DNA of 62,386 nucleotides from Aeromonas popoffii (GTDB lineage: Bacteria; Pseudomonadota; Gammaproteobacteria; Enterobacterales; Aeromonadaceae), in the NCBI RefSeq assembly GCF_000820025.1, contig NZ_CDBI01000016.1, positions 1-62,386 on the forward strand, written 5' to 3'. Below, piece after piece: positions 36,503 to 46,713 of this stretch. The position numbers and the translations under genes were made by a program. Within the stretch, counting starts at the first letter, position 1; every line of letters begins with the position of its first letter. The notes under the pieces were generated by a model. It was given only the letters and a program-made list of their open reading frames with translations, did no database searches and had not been told where the DNA came from.

Positions 36503-37543
36503 TTGAGCCGACATATCTCGACCCTGAACCTGCATCTGGAGCCCGCCGACAATCAGCGCCTCGCCAGCCTGTGCGGTCCCTTCGATGACAACATCAAGCA
36601 GCTGGAACGCCGCCTCGGCGTCGAGATCAGCTACCGTGACAGCCACTTCCAGCTGGTTGGCAAACCGGCCCAGCTGGATGCCGCAGCCGTCATCCTCAAG
36701 CACCTCTATGTGGAAACCCAGCCCCTCAAGGGCGGCAAGGTGACCGACATAGTGCCAGAGATGGTGCACCTGGCCATTCAGGAGTCGCGGGTGCTGGAGC
36801 AAGATGACGAACCGGCCGCCAGCATCCCCCATGGCAAGGAGGTAACGGTCAAAACCAAGCGCGGCCTCATCAAACCACGCAGCCCCAATCAGGCGCAGTA
36901 CATCGCCAACATAGTCCAGCACGACATCAGCTTCGGCATTGGCCCGGCCGGTACCGGCAAAACCTATCTGGCGGTGGCCGCCGCCGTGGACGCGCTGGAA
37001 CGTCAGGAGATACGCCGCATCCTGCTGACCCGCCCGGCGGTGGAAGCGGGCGAGAAGCTCGGTTTTCTGCCCGGCGATCTCTCCCAGAAGGTTGACCCTT
37101 ACCTGCGCCCGCTCTACGACGCCCTGTTCGAAATGCTGGGCTTTGAGCGGGTCGAGAAGCTGATGGAGCGCAACATCATCGAGGTAGCACCGCTTGCCTA
37201 TATGCGCGGTCGCACCCTCAACGATGCCTTTATCATCCTGGATGAGGCCCAGAACACCACCACGGAGCAGATGAAGATGTTCCTGACCCGCATCGGCTTC
37301 AACTCCAAGGCGGTGGTCACCGGCGACATCACCCAGGTGGATCTGCCGCGCAGCACCAAGTCCGGCCTGCGCCATGCCCTGGAAGTGCTGCAAGGGGTCG
37401 ACGGCCTGTCGTTCAACTTCTTTGAATCCAAAGACGTGGTACGCCATCCTGTGGTCGCCCGTATCGTGCAGGCCTACGAGGCGTTCGACGCCAAACAGGC
37501 CGAGTCCATCCCTGCCAAAGCCCATAAAGAGAGTGCCCAATGA
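36503..37543 (+). CDS. ybeZ: PhoH-like ATPase YbeZ
   Basis: A 346-residue PhoH-family NTPase. Walker A is [11 protein letters not shown] (about 152-162), the second motif ends in [11 protein letters not shown] (Walker B), and RSTKSGLRH is the sensor-like segment. It starts at a TTG (36503) with GAGGATATT upstream; no ATG lies nearby, and the N-terminus ([18 protein letters not shown]) fits the family. In E. coli it is encoded next to YbeY and interacts with it in RNA metabolism. It overlaps ybeY by 4 bp (ATGA). Confidence 0.94.
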   Translation: MSRHISTLNLHLEPADNQRLASLCGPFDDNIKQLERRLGVEISYRDSHFQLVGKPAQLDAAAVILKHLYVETQPLKGGKVTDIVPEMVHLAIQESRVLEQDDEPAASIPHGKEVTVKTKRGLIKPRSPNQAQYIANIVQHDISFGIGPAGTGKTYLAVAAAVDALERQEIRRILLTRPAVEAGEKLGFLPGDLSQKVDPYLRPLYDALFEMLGFERVEKLMERNIIEVAPLAYMRGRTLNDAFIILDEAQNTTTEQMKMFLTRIGFNSKAVVTGDITQVDLPRSTKSGLRHALEVLQGVDGLSFNFFESKDVVRHPVVARIVQAYEAFDAKQAESIPAKAHKESAQ

Positions 37544-38004
37544 GTGTGACCCTGGATCTGCAACTGGCCTGCGCTCAGACGGAAGATCTGCCGAGCGAAG
37601 CCAGGCTGCAAGGCTGGCTTGACGGCACCATACTCGGCTTTCAGCAAGAGGCAGAGGTGACGGTGCGTATCGTTGACGAGGCGGAGAGCCGCGAGCTCAA
37701 CCTCACCTATCGCGGCAAGGACAAACCCACCAATGTGCTCTCCTTCCCGTTCGAGGCGCCACCCGGCATGGAACTGCCGCTGCTCGGCGATCTCGTCATC
37801 TGCCGCCAGGTGGTGGAACAGGAAGCTGTTGAGCAGAACAAACCGCTGGAGGCCCACTGGGCCCACATGGTTGTGCACGGCAGTCTGCATCTGCTAGGTT
37901 ATGACCATATCGAGGATGAGGAAGCCGAAGAGATGGAAGCGCTTGAGCGCGACATCATGCAGGAACTCGGTTTTGCCGACCCTTATCTGAACGACGAAGA
38001 GTAA
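37540..38004 (+). CDS. ybeY: Endoribonuclease YbeY (16S rRNA maturation)
   Basis: A 154-residue zinc endoribonuclease needed for 16S rRNA 3'-end maturation and ribosome quality control. The zinc motif [11 protein letters not shown] (HxxxHxxxxDH) is intact. The conserved [15 protein letters not shown] lies before it, with Arg at the catalytic site. It is coupled to ybeZ by a 4-bp overlap, as in E. coli. An acidic tail ([14 protein letters not shown]) is normal for the family. The start is ATG at 37540. Confidence 0.96.
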   Translation: MSVTLDLQLACAQTEDLPSEARLQGWLDGTILGFQQEAEVTVRIVDEAESRELNLTYRGKDKPTNVLSFPFEAPPGMELPLLGDLVICRQVVEQEAVEQNKPLEAHWAHMVVHGSLHLLGYDHIEDEEAEEMEALERDIMQELGFADPYLNDEE

Positions 38005-38107
38005 ACGCATAAAGGACGAGACAGTCATCGCCTTGAAACAGCCGATGGCCATCCTTATATCACCAAGACAATTCCAAATGTGTTCAAACGAGTAACCAAG
38101 AGAAAAA

Positions 38108-38992
38108 ATGACCGACGATCACCCTAGTACCGGCTCGCCGAAGAAAACCTGGCTCGACAAACTCAGCCAACTCTTCCAGGGCGAGCCAAAAGACCGCAAC
38201 GATTTGGTGGATGTGATAGCCGATGCCGAGGAGCGCGATCTTATCGATCAGGACACCAAAGACATGATTGAGGGCGTGCTCGAAATTGCCGAGCTGCGCG
38301 TTCGCGACATCATGATCCCCCGCTCCCAGATGGTCACCATAGAGAAGTCCCAGCCGGTGGACGACATCTTGCCCGTGATCATCGAATCCGGTCACTCCCG
38401 CTTCCCGGTGATCAACGAAGACAAGGATCATGTGGAGGGCATCTTGCTCGCCAAGGATCTGCTGCCGTTCGGGTTTGGCGGCCATCACGCCAGCGAGCCG
38501 CTGCAGCTCGAGAAAATCTTGCGCCCTACCGTGATCGTGCCCGAGAGCAAGCGGGTCGACCGTCTTCTCAAGGAGTTTCGTGAAGAACGCTACCACATGG
38601 CCATCGTCGTGGACGAGTTTGGTGGCGTCTCGGGTCTGGTGACCATTGAAGACATACTGGAGCTCATCGTCGGCGAGATCGACGACGAGTTTGATGACAT
38701 CGAAGATGAGCCGGACGAGATCCGCCGCATCAGCAAGCGGGTCTTCTCGGTCAGCGCCCTCACCGAGATCGAGGATTTCAACGACTTCTTCGGCACCCAG
38801 TTCAGCGATGAAGAGGTGGATACGGTGGGCGGTCTGGTGATGCACGCCTTCAGCCACCTGCCGAAAAAGGGCGAGGAGATAGAGCTGGACGGCTACCTGT
38901 TCAAGGTGATGCACGCCGACAGGCGCCGCCTGCAGCAGCTGCAGGTGAAGATCCCCGACAACCATGTCGCGGCCCAGTCTGAAGCCCAGTAA
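38108..38992 (+). CDS. ybeX: CBS-domain protein YbeX (CorC-like)
   Basis: A 294-residue protein of the CorC/HlyC family without transmembrane part. Two CBS domains span about 65-190 (DIMIPRSQMVTIE and SRFPVINEDKDHVEGIL, then VDRLLKEFREERYHMAIVVDEFGG). A CorC_HlyC (transporter-associated) domain fills 205-290. It is linked to magnesium/cobalt efflux or ribosome metabolism in enterobacteria. It lies 103 bp after ybeY and before lnt, the conserved order. Confidence 0.94.
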   Translation: MTDDHPSTGSPKKTWLDKLSQLFQGEPKDRNDLVDVIADAEERDLIDQDTKDMIEGVLEIAELRVRDIMIPRSQMVTIEKSQPVDDILPVIIESGHSRFPVINEDKDHVEGILLAKDLLPFGFGGHHASEPLQLEKILRPTVIVPESKRVDRLLKEFREERYHMAIVVDEFGGVSGLVTIEDILELIVGEIDDEFDDIEDEPDEIRRISKRVFSVSALTEIEDFNDFFGTQFSDEEVDTVGGLVMHAFSHLPKKGEEIELDGYLFKVMHADRRRLQQLQVKIPDNHVAAQSEAQ

Positions 38993-39028
38993 ATTCAGCA
39001 CGGCTCCCAGCCAGCCGTGAAGCATCAG

Positions 39029-39049
39029 CGCCCCGATCGTCGGGGCGCT
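39029..39049. repeat. GC-rich inverted repeat after ybeX
   Basis: GCGCCCCGA/TCGGGGCGC hairpin without a T run. It could be a weak terminator or mRNA stabiliser before lnt. Confidence 0.4.
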
Positions 39050-39239
39050 TGCCATTTGGCCACAGGAGAAGGTAACCCTACCCTCTGACCCCGCACGTCA
39101 TTCCTTGCCCGGCACGCCGCCCTTTATTTCCCGTTTCCCGCCCGGTGGCGCCCACCACAGCTGGGAGGCTCGCCGTTGACCGTATTTACAGGTTAAGATA
39201 CCGGCCAATCAACCTGTTGCAGTCCAATCCGAGCCTCTA

Positions 39240-40775
39240 TTGCCCGTGAAATCGAAACTCCTGACAAGCCTCTGTGCCATGGCATCCGGCGCGCTCGCCG
39301 TGCTGGCCTTCTCCCCTTTTAACTACTGGCCGCTGGTGATCCTGTCTCTGCTCGGCCTCTATGCCCTGCTGGACAAGGCCAACCCCAGGCAGGCAGCCTG
39401 GCGTGGCTTTGGCTATGCCATGGGTCTGTTTCTGCCCGGGCTCTGGTGGATCCACGTCAGCATGACCATGTTTGGTGGCATACCACTGCCGGTCGCCTTC
39501 GTGCTGCTGGTCGGGCTGTCGGCCTATCTGGCGCTCTACCCGACCCTGGCCTGCTGGGCCTTCGCCCGTTTCTTCAGTGGTCGTCACTGGAGCCGCTGGC
39601 TGCTCGCCTTCCCTGCGCTCTGGCTGGTGGCCGACTGGTTGCGCGGCTGGGTGATGACAGGCTTCCCCTGGCTCTGGTTTGGTTACAGCCAGATCGACGG
39701 GCCGCTCAAGGGCCTGGCCCCCATCCTGGGGGTGCAGGGCATCACGCTGGCACTGCTACTGTCGGCCTCCGCTCTCTGGCTGGTGTGGCAGAGCCGCAAG
39801 CCGGTCTGGCTACTGCTGCCCGTCGCGCTGATCGGTGCCGCTCAGGGGCTGATGCAGATCAACTGGGTGACCCGGGGCGAGCCGGTCAAGGTCGCCCTGG
39901 TGCAGGGCAACATAGCGCAGTCTCTCAAATGGGATCCCGAGGCGCTGGTACCGACGGTGCGCAAGTATCAGGATCTCAGCCGCGAGCACCAGGATGCCGA
40001 CATCATCATCTGGCCGGAATCGGCGATCCCGGCCATCGAGAAGGAGATGGGCAACTACCTGGATAGCCTGGACAAGGCGATGAAGGTGAACGACACCGGC
40101 CTGCTGGTGGGCATCATTCATTATGATTTCGAGCAGCAGCGCTTCTTCAATACCGTGCTGGGCATGGGGGTGCAGGACGCGGATGGCAAGGAGTCGTATC
40201 ACTATGGGCACCAGAACCGCTACTACAAGCATCACCTGCTGCCCATCGGCGAGTTCGTGCCGTTTGAAGATCTGCTGCGTCCCATCGCGCCCCTCTTCAA
40301 CCTGCCCATGTCCTCCTTCAGTCGCGGGAATGCGCAGCAACCGAACCTGATCGCCAAGGGGTTCAAGTTCGCCGTCGCCATCTGCTACGAGATCATCTTC
40401 CCGGACGAAGTGCGCCGCAACGTGCAGCCGGATACCGACTTCCTGCTGACCATCTCCAACGATGCCTGGTTCGGCACCAGTATCGGTCCCTGGCAGCACA
40501 TGGAAATAGCCCGCATGCGCGCGCTGGAGCTGGCTCGCCCGCTGCTGCGCAACACCAACACCGGCATCACCATAGTCACCGAAATCGACGGCAGCATCAT
40601 AGCCCAGCTCCCGCAGTTCGAGGCCGGGGTGCTGAGAGCCGAGGTGCGTCCCGCCCACGGTTCGACCCCCTACCTGCGCTTTGGCAGCTGGCCGCTGTAC
40701 GGGCTGACGGCCCTGCTGCTCGGTCTGGCACTGGCATTGCGCCCCCGTGCTCATCCCTGGGCCCGCGAGCTCTGA
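39240..40775 (+). CDS. lnt: Apolipoprotein N-acyltransferase
   Basis: A 511-residue inner-membrane enzyme that adds the third acyl chain to lipoproteins, the last step of lipoprotein maturation. It has six to eight N-terminal hydrophobic helices and a periplasmic nitrilase-like domain (about 220-480). The triad is visible: Glu in IIWPESAIP, Lys in NRYYKHHLLPIGEFVPFE and Cys in KFAVAICYEIIF. A final helix ends the protein. The start is TTG at 39240; a GTG two codons later is equally possible, and there is no strong ribosome site. Confidence 0.94.
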   Translation: MPVKSKLLTSLCAMASGALAVLAFSPFNYWPLVILSLLGLYALLDKANPRQAAWRGFGYAMGLFLPGLWWIHVSMTMFGGIPLPVAFVLLVGLSAYLALYPTLACWAFARFFSGRHWSRWLLAFPALWLVADWLRGWVMTGFPWLWFGYSQIDGPLKGLAPILGVQGITLALLLSASALWLVWQSRKPVWLLLPVALIGAAQGLMQINWVTRGEPVKVALVQGNIAQSLKWDPEALVPTVRKYQDLSREHQDADIIIWPESAIPAIEKEMGNYLDSLDKAMKVNDTGLLVGIIHYDFEQQRFFNTVLGMGVQDADGKESYHYGHQNRYYKHHLLPIGEFVPFEDLLRPIAPLFNLPMSSFSRGNAQQPNLIAKGFKFAVAICYEIIFPDEVRRNVQPDTDFLLTISNDAWFGTSIGPWQHMEIARMRALELARPLLRNTNTGITIVTEIDGSIIAQLPQFEAGVLRAEVRPAHGSTPYLRFGSWPLYGLTALLLGLALALRPRAHPWAREL

Positions 40776-40803
40776 ACCGGCAGTCCGGCTCATCGCTGAA
40801 CAC

Positions 40804-40828
40804 AAGAGGCGCCCCCTGGGCGCCTCTT
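40804..40828. terminator. Bidirectional terminator between lnt and ybeL
   Basis: 11-bp stem AAGAGGCGCCC/GGGCGCCTCTT with loop CCT between two convergent genes. Confidence 0.9.
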
Positions 40829-40850
40829 TCCATCTGGTTATTTGACGGGA

Positions 40851-41333
40851 TCAGGGCGAGAGCGGCTCGCGGTGATACTCGTAGCCGCCGCACTCGGGGC
40901 AGGTATCCAGCGGCTGTGGATGCAGCACAGTATGGCGCCAGCCACACTGCTCGCACACCATGACGCCGAGGCCCACCCAGTCACCCGCCTCGTACACCCC
41001 CTTGTGCTCCAGCTCGTCGGCCAGCTCGCGCCACTCCACCTGGGCGCGGTCGGTCACGTCCGCCAGCCAGGACCAGGCGGTGTCTTTGAGAGCCAGCATA
41101 AAGGCAGACTCCTCCACCTCGGCGCGCCCCTCGTCATAGTTGCCCAGATCCCGCTTCACGTACTCGGCAATCAGCGCCAGCTCATCCTGAGTCAGGTCAC
41201 CGGCCGCCTCCAGATAGGCCTGCACCTTGGCGATCATCCGGTTGAGGCGCTCCCCCTGAAACTCTTCAGTCTCTTGCCACTGTTTTTGCAGCTCTGCAAT
41301 GAAGGCTTCGTACCCTTTTTGACGCTTGTCCAT
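40851..41333 (-). CDS. ybeL: YbeL zinc-ribbon-containing protein (DUF1451)
   Basis: A 160-residue cytosolic protein. The N-terminal 110 residues are helical and acidic, and the C-terminal 35 hold a zinc ribbon (CEQCGW ... CPECGG). This is the YbeL/DUF1451 family, of unknown function, and in E. coli it also lies next to leuS, divergently. It is convergent with lnt and divergent from leuS. The start is ATG at 41333. Confidence 0.9.
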   Translation of the reverse strand: MDKRQKGYEAFIAELQKQWQETEEFQGERLNRMIAKVQAYLEAAGDLTQDELALIAEYVKRDLGNYDEGRAEVEESAFMLALKDTAWSWLADVTDRAQVEWRELADELEHKGVYEAGDWVGLGVMVCEQCGWRHTVLHPQPLDTCPECGGYEYHREPLSP

Positions 41334-41478
41334 GGTCGTTACTCCTCTACTGAACCCTGATCATGCCCGGCATAAGGGCTGACGGATGCTGGCGGTTGTT
41401 GCCGCCGCTGGATATGGGTATTCTATTGCGATTTCCCAGCTGATTTATCTATTCATTTCACAGATCCGGATGTCACCA

Positions 41479-44055
41479 ATGCAAGAGCAATACGTTCCCC
41501 AATCCATAGAACCAGCAGTGCAACAGCACTGGGATGCCAAGAAAACCTTCAAGGCGGTGGAGAAAGTAGACAAGGAAAAGTTCTACTGTCTCTCCATGTT
41601 CCCCTATCCGTCTGGTCGTCTACACATGGGGCACGTTCGCAACTACACCATAGGTGATGTGATCTCCCGTTATCAACGCCTCAATGGCAAGAACGTGCTG
41701 CAACCCATAGGTTGGGACGCATTCGGTCTGCCGGCGGAGAACGCCGCGGTCAAAAACAACACGGCACCGGCCCCCTGGACCTACGAAAACATCGAATACA
41801 TGAAGAACCAGCTGAAGATGCTGGGGCTGGGTTATGACTGGGATCGCGAGCTGGCGACCTGCAAGCCGGATTACTACCGCTGGGAGCAGTGGTTCTTCAC
41901 CAAGCTGTACGAAAAGGGGCTGGTCTACAAGAAGACCTCCTCCGTCAACTGGTGCCCGAACGACATGACGGTACTGGCCAACGAGCAGGTGATCGACAAC
42001 TGCTGCTGGCGCTGCGACACCCCGGTGGAGCAGAAAGAGATCCCCCAGTGGTTCATCAAGATCACCGACTACGCCGAAGAGCTGCTCAGCGATATCGACA
42101 ATCTGGACGGCTGGCCGGAGATGGTCAAGACCATGCAGCGCAACTGGATTGGCCGCTCCGAAGGGGTCAACATCAGCTTCGCCATCGAGGGTCAGGCTGA
42201 GCAGCTGGAAGTCTACACCACCCGTCCGGACACCTTCATGGGCGTCACCTATGTCGGTATCGCCGCCGGTCACCCGCTGGCGCTGCAGGCTGCTGCGACC
42301 AATCCGGAACTGGCCGCCTTTATCGACGAGTGCAAGAACACCAAGGTAGCCGAAGCGGAGCTGGCCACCATGGAGAAGAAGGGCATGGCCACCGGCCTCT
42401 ATGCCATTCACCCGCTGGATGGCCGCCAGGTGCCGGTCTGGGTCGCCAACTTCGTGCTGATGAACTACGGCACCGGCGCCGTGATGGCGGTTCCGGGTCA
42501 CGACCAGCGCGACCATGAGTTCGCCACCAAATATGGCCTCGACATCAAGGCGGTGATCAAGCCAGCCGATGGCGAGGTGGACGTGAGCGAAGCCGCTTAC
42601 ACCGAGAAGGGCGTGCTGTTCGCCTCCGGCGAGTTTGACGGTCTCGAGTTCCAGGCGGCTTTCGATGCCATCGCCAGCAAGCTGGAAGCGCTCGGCAAGG
42701 GCAAGCGCACCGTCAACTTCCGTCTGCGTGACTGGGGCGTCTCCCGTCAGCGTTACTGGGGTGCCCCCATCCCGATGCTGACCCTGGCGGACGGCACAGT
42801 CGTGCCGACCCCGGAAGATCAACTGCCGGTACTGCTGCCGGAAGATGTGGTGATGGACGGTATCCAGAGCCCGATCAAAGCCGACGCCGAGTGGGCCAAG
42901 ACCACTTACAAGGGTCAGGAAGCGTTCCGCGAGACTGATACCTTCGACACCTTCATGGAGTCCTCCTGGTATTACGCTCGCTACTGCTCCCCCGACTACG
43001 ACAAGGGCATGCTGGACCCGGCTGCTGCCAACCACTGGCTGCCGGTGGATCAGTACATAGGCGGTATCGAACACGCCTGTATGCACCTGCTCTACGCCCG
43101 CTTCTTCCACAAGCTGCTGCGTGACGCAGGGCTGGTGAACAGCGACGAGCCGTTCAAGCGTCTGCTCTGCCAGGGCATGGTGCTGGCCGACGCCTTCTAC
43201 TACAAAGACGAAAAAGGCGGCAACGTCTGGGTCAGCCCGACCGACGTCAAGGTCGAGCGTGACGAGAAAGGTCGCATCACCAAGGCCATCGACCTTGAGG
43301 GCCGTGAAGTGATCCACTCCGGCATGACCAAGATGTCCAAGTCCAAGAACAACGGCATAGACCCGCAGCTGATGGTGGAGCGTTACGGCGCCGATACCGT
43401 CCGTCTGTTCATGATGTTCGCCTCCCCGGCCGAGATGACCCTGGAGTGGTCCGACTCCGGCGTGGAGGGGGCCCAGCGCTTCCTGCGTCGCCTGTGGCGC
43501 ACCACCTTCGAGCACGTCTCTGGTGGCGCTGTTGCCGCGCTGGATGTGGCGGCTCTCACCAACGAGCAGAAAGCGGTACGCCGTGAACTGCACAAGACCA
43601 TCGCCAAGGTGAGCGACGACGTGGGTCGCCGTCAGACCTTCAACACCGCCATCGCCGCCATCATGGAGCTGATGAACAACCTCTCCAAGCTGGGCTGTGA
43701 CGAGCAGGACCGCGCCCTGATGCAGGAAGCACTGGAAGCGGTTGTGATCATGCTCTCCCCCATCACCCCGCACATCGGCTTCGAGCTGTGGAAGATGCTG
43801 GGCAAGGGCGACGATGTGGACCACGCTGCATGGCCAGTGGCCGATGACGCGGCCATGGTCGAGACCGAGAAGCTGGTGGTGGTGCAGATCAACGGCAAGA
43901 TGCGCGGCAAGCTGACCGTACCGGCCGAGATCAGCCAGGCTGACGTCGAGAAGCTGGCCATGGCCGATGCCTCGGTGCAGAAATTCACCGACGGTCTGAC
44001 GGTTCGCAAGGTCGTCTATGTGCCGGGCAAGCTGCTCAATATTGTCGCTAACTGA
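41479..44055 (+). CDS. leuS: Leucyl-tRNA synthetase
   Basis: An 858-residue class I aminoacyl-tRNA synthetase. The open frame reaches 41386, but E. coli LeuS begins MQEQY and the ATG at 41479 ([11 protein letters not shown]) matches; an ATG at 41470 is three codons upstream. HIGH-type motif [13 protein letters not shown] (about 42-54), CP1 editing domain with [12 protein letters not shown], and KMSKS in [10 protein letters not shown] (about 618-624) are intact. It begins the leuS-lptE-holA-nadD block. Confidence 0.97.
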   Translation: MQEQYVPQSIEPAVQQHWDAKKTFKAVEKVDKEKFYCLSMFPYPSGRLHMGHVRNYTIGDVISRYQRLNGKNVLQPIGWDAFGLPAENAAVKNNTAPAPWTYENIEYMKNQLKMLGLGYDWDRELATCKPDYYRWEQWFFTKLYEKGLVYKKTSSVNWCPNDMTVLANEQVIDNCCWRCDTPVEQKEIPQWFIKITDYAEELLSDIDNLDGWPEMVKTMQRNWIGRSEGVNISFAIEGQAEQLEVYTTRPDTFMGVTYVGIAAGHPLALQAAATNPELAAFIDECKNTKVAEAELATMEKKGMATGLYAIHPLDGRQVPVWVANFVLMNYGTGAVMAVPGHDQRDHEFATKYGLDIKAVIKPADGEVDVSEAAYTEKGVLFASGEFDGLEFQAAFDAIASKLEALGKGKRTVNFRLRDWGVSRQRYWGAPIPMLTLADGTVVPTPEDQLPVLLPEDVVMDGIQSPIKADAEWAKTTYKGQEAFRETDTFDTFMESSWYYARYCSPDYDKGMLDPAAANHWLPVDQYIGGIEHACMHLLYARFFHKLLRDAGLVNSDEPFKRLLCQGMVLADAFYYKDEKGGNVWVSPTDVKVERDEKGRITKAIDLEGREVIHSGMTKMSKSKNNGIDPQLMVERYGADTVRLFMMFASPAEMTLEWSDSGVEGAQRFLRRLWRTTFEHVSGGAVAALDVAALTNEQKAVRRELHKTIAKVSDDVGRRQTFNTAIAAIMELMNNLSKLGCDEQDRALMQEALEAVVIMLSPITPHIGFELWKMLGKGDDVDHAAWPVADDAAMVETEKLVVVQINGKMRGKLTVPAEISQADVEKLAMADASVQKFTDGLTVRKVVYVPGKLLNIVAN

Positions 44056-44064
44056 TGGTAGCGA

Positions 44065-44139
44065 GGACCTCGTCCACCCCTTGCCAGGGAGGGCGCATGT
44101 TGCGCCTCCCCGTGCAAAGGGGAGACAGGGAAGAGGTCC
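44065..44139. repeat. 75-bp structured intergenic element between leuS and lptE
   Basis: GGACCTC at one end and GAGGTCC at the other flank an inner hairpin (GGGAGGGCGCA and TGCGCCTCCC, 44087-44110) and the strings CCCCTTGCCAGGG and GGGGAGACAGGG. The pattern is shared with the shorter element at 25392-25432. It is likely a folded REP-like or mobile intergenic repeat. Confidence 0.5.
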
Positions 44140-44213
44140 GCTGATCGTTGCCAACGAGGATGACGGCGGGCCCTGCGCCCGCCGTGCTTCACTTTATGCA
44201 AAGAGGATTTCAT

Positions 44214-44696
44214 ATGGGCACCCCCCTCATTCGCTGGATGGCTATCGTGCTGATGGGCCTGCTGTTGCAGGCTTGCGGTTTTCAGATGCGAGGCACGGCA
44301 ATTCCGCCCGAGTTGATGACCATGAAGGTGGTCGGTGACAACAAGAGCGACTTATACCGACTGGTCACCACCCGCCTCAAGGCGGCGGGCGTCAAGCTCG
44401 CCGACAAAGAGGGCATACCTGTGCTGACCCTGTCCGGCGTCAGCAGCACCAGCCAGGTTGCCTCGGTCGACGCCATCGGCCAGGCCCGTGAATACTTGCT
44501 GGGCTACAACACCCAGTTCACCGTCTCCATGCCGGGCAAGCCGACCCAGGTCTTCCCCATCACCTTCAACCGCAGCTTCCTGAACAAGCCGGATGCGGCA
44601 CTGGCCTCTTCCCGCGAGCAGGAGCAGCTTGGCAAGGAGATGCAGGAGCAGGCCGCGAACTTGGTTATCCGCCAGCTGAGCCAGCTCAAGTTCTGA
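44214..44696 (+). CDS. lptE: LPS-assembly lipoprotein LptE
   Basis: A 160-residue outer-membrane lipoprotein that plugs the LptD barrel and presents lipopolysaccharide. The ATG at 44214 (MGTPLIRWMAIVLM) follows AGAGGA; the frame opens earlier at 44148. Lipobox LLLQAC (acylated Cys at about 22) is intact. The core (ELMTMKVVGDNKSDLYRLV, and LSQLKF at the end) matches LptE/RlpB. Its TGA overlaps an ATG in TGATG at 44694-44698, the first of three coupled junctions. Confidence 0.92.
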   Translation: MGTPLIRWMAIVLMGLLLQACGFQMRGTAIPPELMTMKVVGDNKSDLYRLVTTRLKAAGVKLADKEGIPVLTLSGVSSTSQVASVDAIGQAREYLLGYNTQFTVSMPGKPTQVFPITFNRSFLNKPDAALASSREQEQLGKEMQEQAANLVIRQLSQLKF

Positions 44697-44710
44697 TGCG
44701 AGTATCTTGA
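44696..44710 (+). other. Four-codon mini-cistron (MRVS) between lptE and holA
   Basis: The ATG that overlaps the lptE stop reads MRVS and then TGA (44708-44710), which overlaps the next ATG at 44710. It duplicates the start of holA (ATGCGAGT). It could act as a reinitiation stepping stone. Confidence 0.4.
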
Positions 44711-44856
44711 TGAGAGTCTATCCCGAGCAGTTTGCGGATCACCTCAAGGCAGGGCTCAAGCCCTGCTACCTCGTTTTTGGTGACGAGCCCCTGCTCAATC
44801 TGCAAGAGCAGGCCATCGACCTTGCGACCCACCTACTCAACCAGGCCAAGTTCTGA
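44710..44856 (+). pseudogene. Duplicated N-terminal fragment of holA (48 codons)
   Basis: The ORF encodes 48 residues starting MRVYPEQFADHLKAGLKPC and continuing VFGDEPLLNLQEQAID, nearly identical to the first about 37 residues of HolA. The last codons, LATHLLNQAKF, resemble the LptE tail IRQLSQLKF. The stop TGA (44854-44856) overlaps the ATG of real holA. The frame is kept open, so a small peptide may be made. It arose by tandem duplication of the lptE-tail/holA-head junction, offset about 146-160 bp. Confidence 0.8.
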
Positions 44857-45893
44857 TGCGGATCTACCCCGAGCAGTTTACGGATCATCTCAAGGCAGGG
44901 CTCAAACCCTGCTACCTCATCTTTGGTGACGAGCCCCTGCTCAAGCTGGAGGCCATCGACGCCATCCGTCAGGCCGCCCGCAAGCAAGGGTTCGATGAGC
45001 GCCATACCTTCGTGGTGGAGCAGGGGCTGGACTGGAATCAGGTTTATGATGCCTGTCAGGCCATGAGCCTCTTCTCCGCCCGCCAAATCATCGAGCTGGA
45101 GCTGCCGGCCAAGGTCGACAAAGATCTGGCCGCCCGCATCAGCGAGATTGGCAAGCAACTGCATCCGGATCTGCTGCTGGTGCTCAGCGGTGGTCGCCTC
45201 AACCAAACCCAGATGAAGGCGGCCTGGTTCGACAAGCTCAGCCAGAACGGCACCTATGTGCCGGTCAATCACCCCGAGCCACGCTTCTTTCCGCGCTGGA
45301 TGAGCGCCCGCTTCCAACGTTTCGGCCTCAAGGCGCTGCCGGATGCCATCAACTTCATGTGCCACTCCTACGAGGGCAACCTGCTGGCCGCCAGCCAGGA
45401 GATAGAAAAGCTGACCCTGCTGGCGCCGCCCCAGCCCATCAGCGTCGCCTATCTGCAAGAGACCATAGTACGCCACGCCCATTTCACCCCATTCCAGCTC
45501 ATCGATACCCTGCTGGAGGGCAAGGTGAACCGGGCCCAACGCATCCTGCTGGCCCTGCGTGCCGAGGGCACAGAGCCAGGCATGCTGGCCTGGGCCCTGT
45601 GCCGCGAGCTGGAGCAGCTCACCGAGCTGGCCCTGGCCGCCAGAGCCGGTCAACCGCTGGTGGAACACTTCTCCCGCCTGCGTATCTGGCAGAGCCGCCA
45701 GCAGTTGATCCAGCAGGCCCTGACCCGGCTGCCCTTCACCAAATTGCAGCAGCTGTGGCAGCTGATGGCCCAGCTTGACGACGCCCAGCGTCGCTTCGAC
45801 ACCGAGCAAGCCTGGCTGATGTTGCAGACCATAGCCCTGGGTTTTCGCGATGGCACCCCGTTGCCGCTGGTCATGGAGAACAGCCCGTGCTGA
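44856..45893 (+). CDS. holA: DNA polymerase III subunit delta
   Basis: A 345-residue clamp-loader subunit that opens the beta clamp. It starts MRIYPEQFTDHLKAGLKPCYL, comparable to E. coli MIRLYPEQL. It has the AAA+-like fold with no Walker A, GDEPLLKLEAIDAIR and TLLEGKVNRAQRILLALRAEG in the conserved positions. The start overlaps the upstream mini-ORF stop (TGATG), and its end overlaps nadD by 7 bp. The 5' region is partially duplicated just upstream. Confidence 0.95.
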   Translation: MRIYPEQFTDHLKAGLKPCYLIFGDEPLLKLEAIDAIRQAARKQGFDERHTFVVEQGLDWNQVYDACQAMSLFSARQIIELELPAKVDKDLAARISEIGKQLHPDLLLVLSGGRLNQTQMKAAWFDKLSQNGTYVPVNHPEPRFFPRWMSARFQRFGLKALPDAINFMCHSYEGNLLAASQEIEKLTLLAPPQPISVAYLQETIVRHAHFTPFQLIDTLLEGKVNRAQRILLALRAEGTEPGMLAWALCRELEQLTELALAARAGQPLVEHFSRLRIWQSRQQLIQQALTRLPFTKLQQLWQLMAQLDDAQRRFDTEQAWLMLQTIALGFRDGTPLPLVMENSPC

Positions 45894-46540
45894 AGGCTGC
45901 GAAGGCTCCTATCGGCCTGCTTGGCGGCACCTTCGACCCTATCCATATCGGCCACCTGCGACCGGCTATCGAGGCGCGGGACGCTATCGGGCTGGCCGAA
46001 ATCCGGCTGATCCCGAACCATATTCCCCCCCATCGCGCCAACCCCTTCTGTTCGAGCGAGCAGCGCCTCGCCATGGTCAAACTGGCGGCCGCAGAGAATG
46101 CGGGATTCGTGGTGGATGAGCGGGAGCTCAAGCGGGACAAGCCCTCTTACACCATCGATACCCTCATCGAGCTGCGTCATGAACTGCCCGACACCCCGCT
46201 CTGCTTTCTGATGGGGATGGACTCCTTGCTCGGCCTGCCTGGCTGGCACCGCTGGCAAGAGCTGCTCGATCATGCCCACCTGGTGGTGAGTGTGCGACCG
46301 GGCTGGCGACCTGATTACCCCGGGGAAGTTGCCGAGCTGCTGGCTCGCCATCACACCACGGATGCCACCGCACTGCACCAGCGCCTGGCTGGCCATATCT
46401 GGCTGGCGGACAACCAACCCATCGAGCTGTCGGCCACCCGGCTCAGAGCCCTGCTGGCGGCCGGGGAGGATCCCCGCTACCTGCTGCCGCCGTCGGTGGC
46501 CGATTACATTCGGCAGCAAGGCCTCTACCCGGCAAGCTGA
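45887..46540 (+). CDS. nadD: Nicotinate-nucleotide adenylyltransferase
   Basis: A 217-residue enzyme of NAD synthesis (nicotinate mononucleotide to deamido-NAD). The start is GTG at 45887, overlapping holA by 7 bp. The nucleotidyltransferase motif [15 protein letters not shown] and the C-terminal ISxTxxR-type motif ([13 protein letters not shown]) are present. It follows holA as in E. coli. Confidence 0.95.
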   Translation: MLKAAKAPIGLLGGTFDPIHIGHLRPAIEARDAIGLAEIRLIPNHIPPHRANPFCSSEQRLAMVKLAAAENAGFVVDERELKRDKPSYTIDTLIELRHELPDTPLCFLMGMDSLLGLPGWHRWQELLDHAHLVVSVRPGWRPDYPGEVAELLARHHTTDATALHQRLAGHIWLADNQPIELSATRLRALLAAGEDPRYLLPPSVADYIRQQGLYPAS

Positions 46541-46667
46541 CCGCAACCGGCGCCGACTATTGTCTCTGCCGGTTGCGCACTATATTGATCAACAGGGGCC
46601 TGGTTTGCCAAGCGGGCACGGCCCCCGTTCCACTCCCCTTCGCCAGACTGGGAAACGGGAGTGACCA

Positions 46668-46676
46668 TGATATAAT
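46668..46676 (+). promoter_or_regulatory. Extended -10 promoter of rsfS
   Basis: TGATATAAT: a perfect TATAAT (46671-46676) with the TG-N extension. It lies 38 bp before the rsfS start, in the gap after nadD. No strong -35 is visible. Confidence 0.6.
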
Positions 46677-46713
46677 CCGCCGCCCTCAGGCGTCGGAACA
46701 CAGGAGAAGATCA

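Noticed and set aside
41620..44154. Long open frame (844 codons) antisense to leuS
   Set aside because: Mirror of the high-GC leuS coding frame; composition (His/Val/Asp/Gly-rich) is that of a shadow, and leuS is certain.
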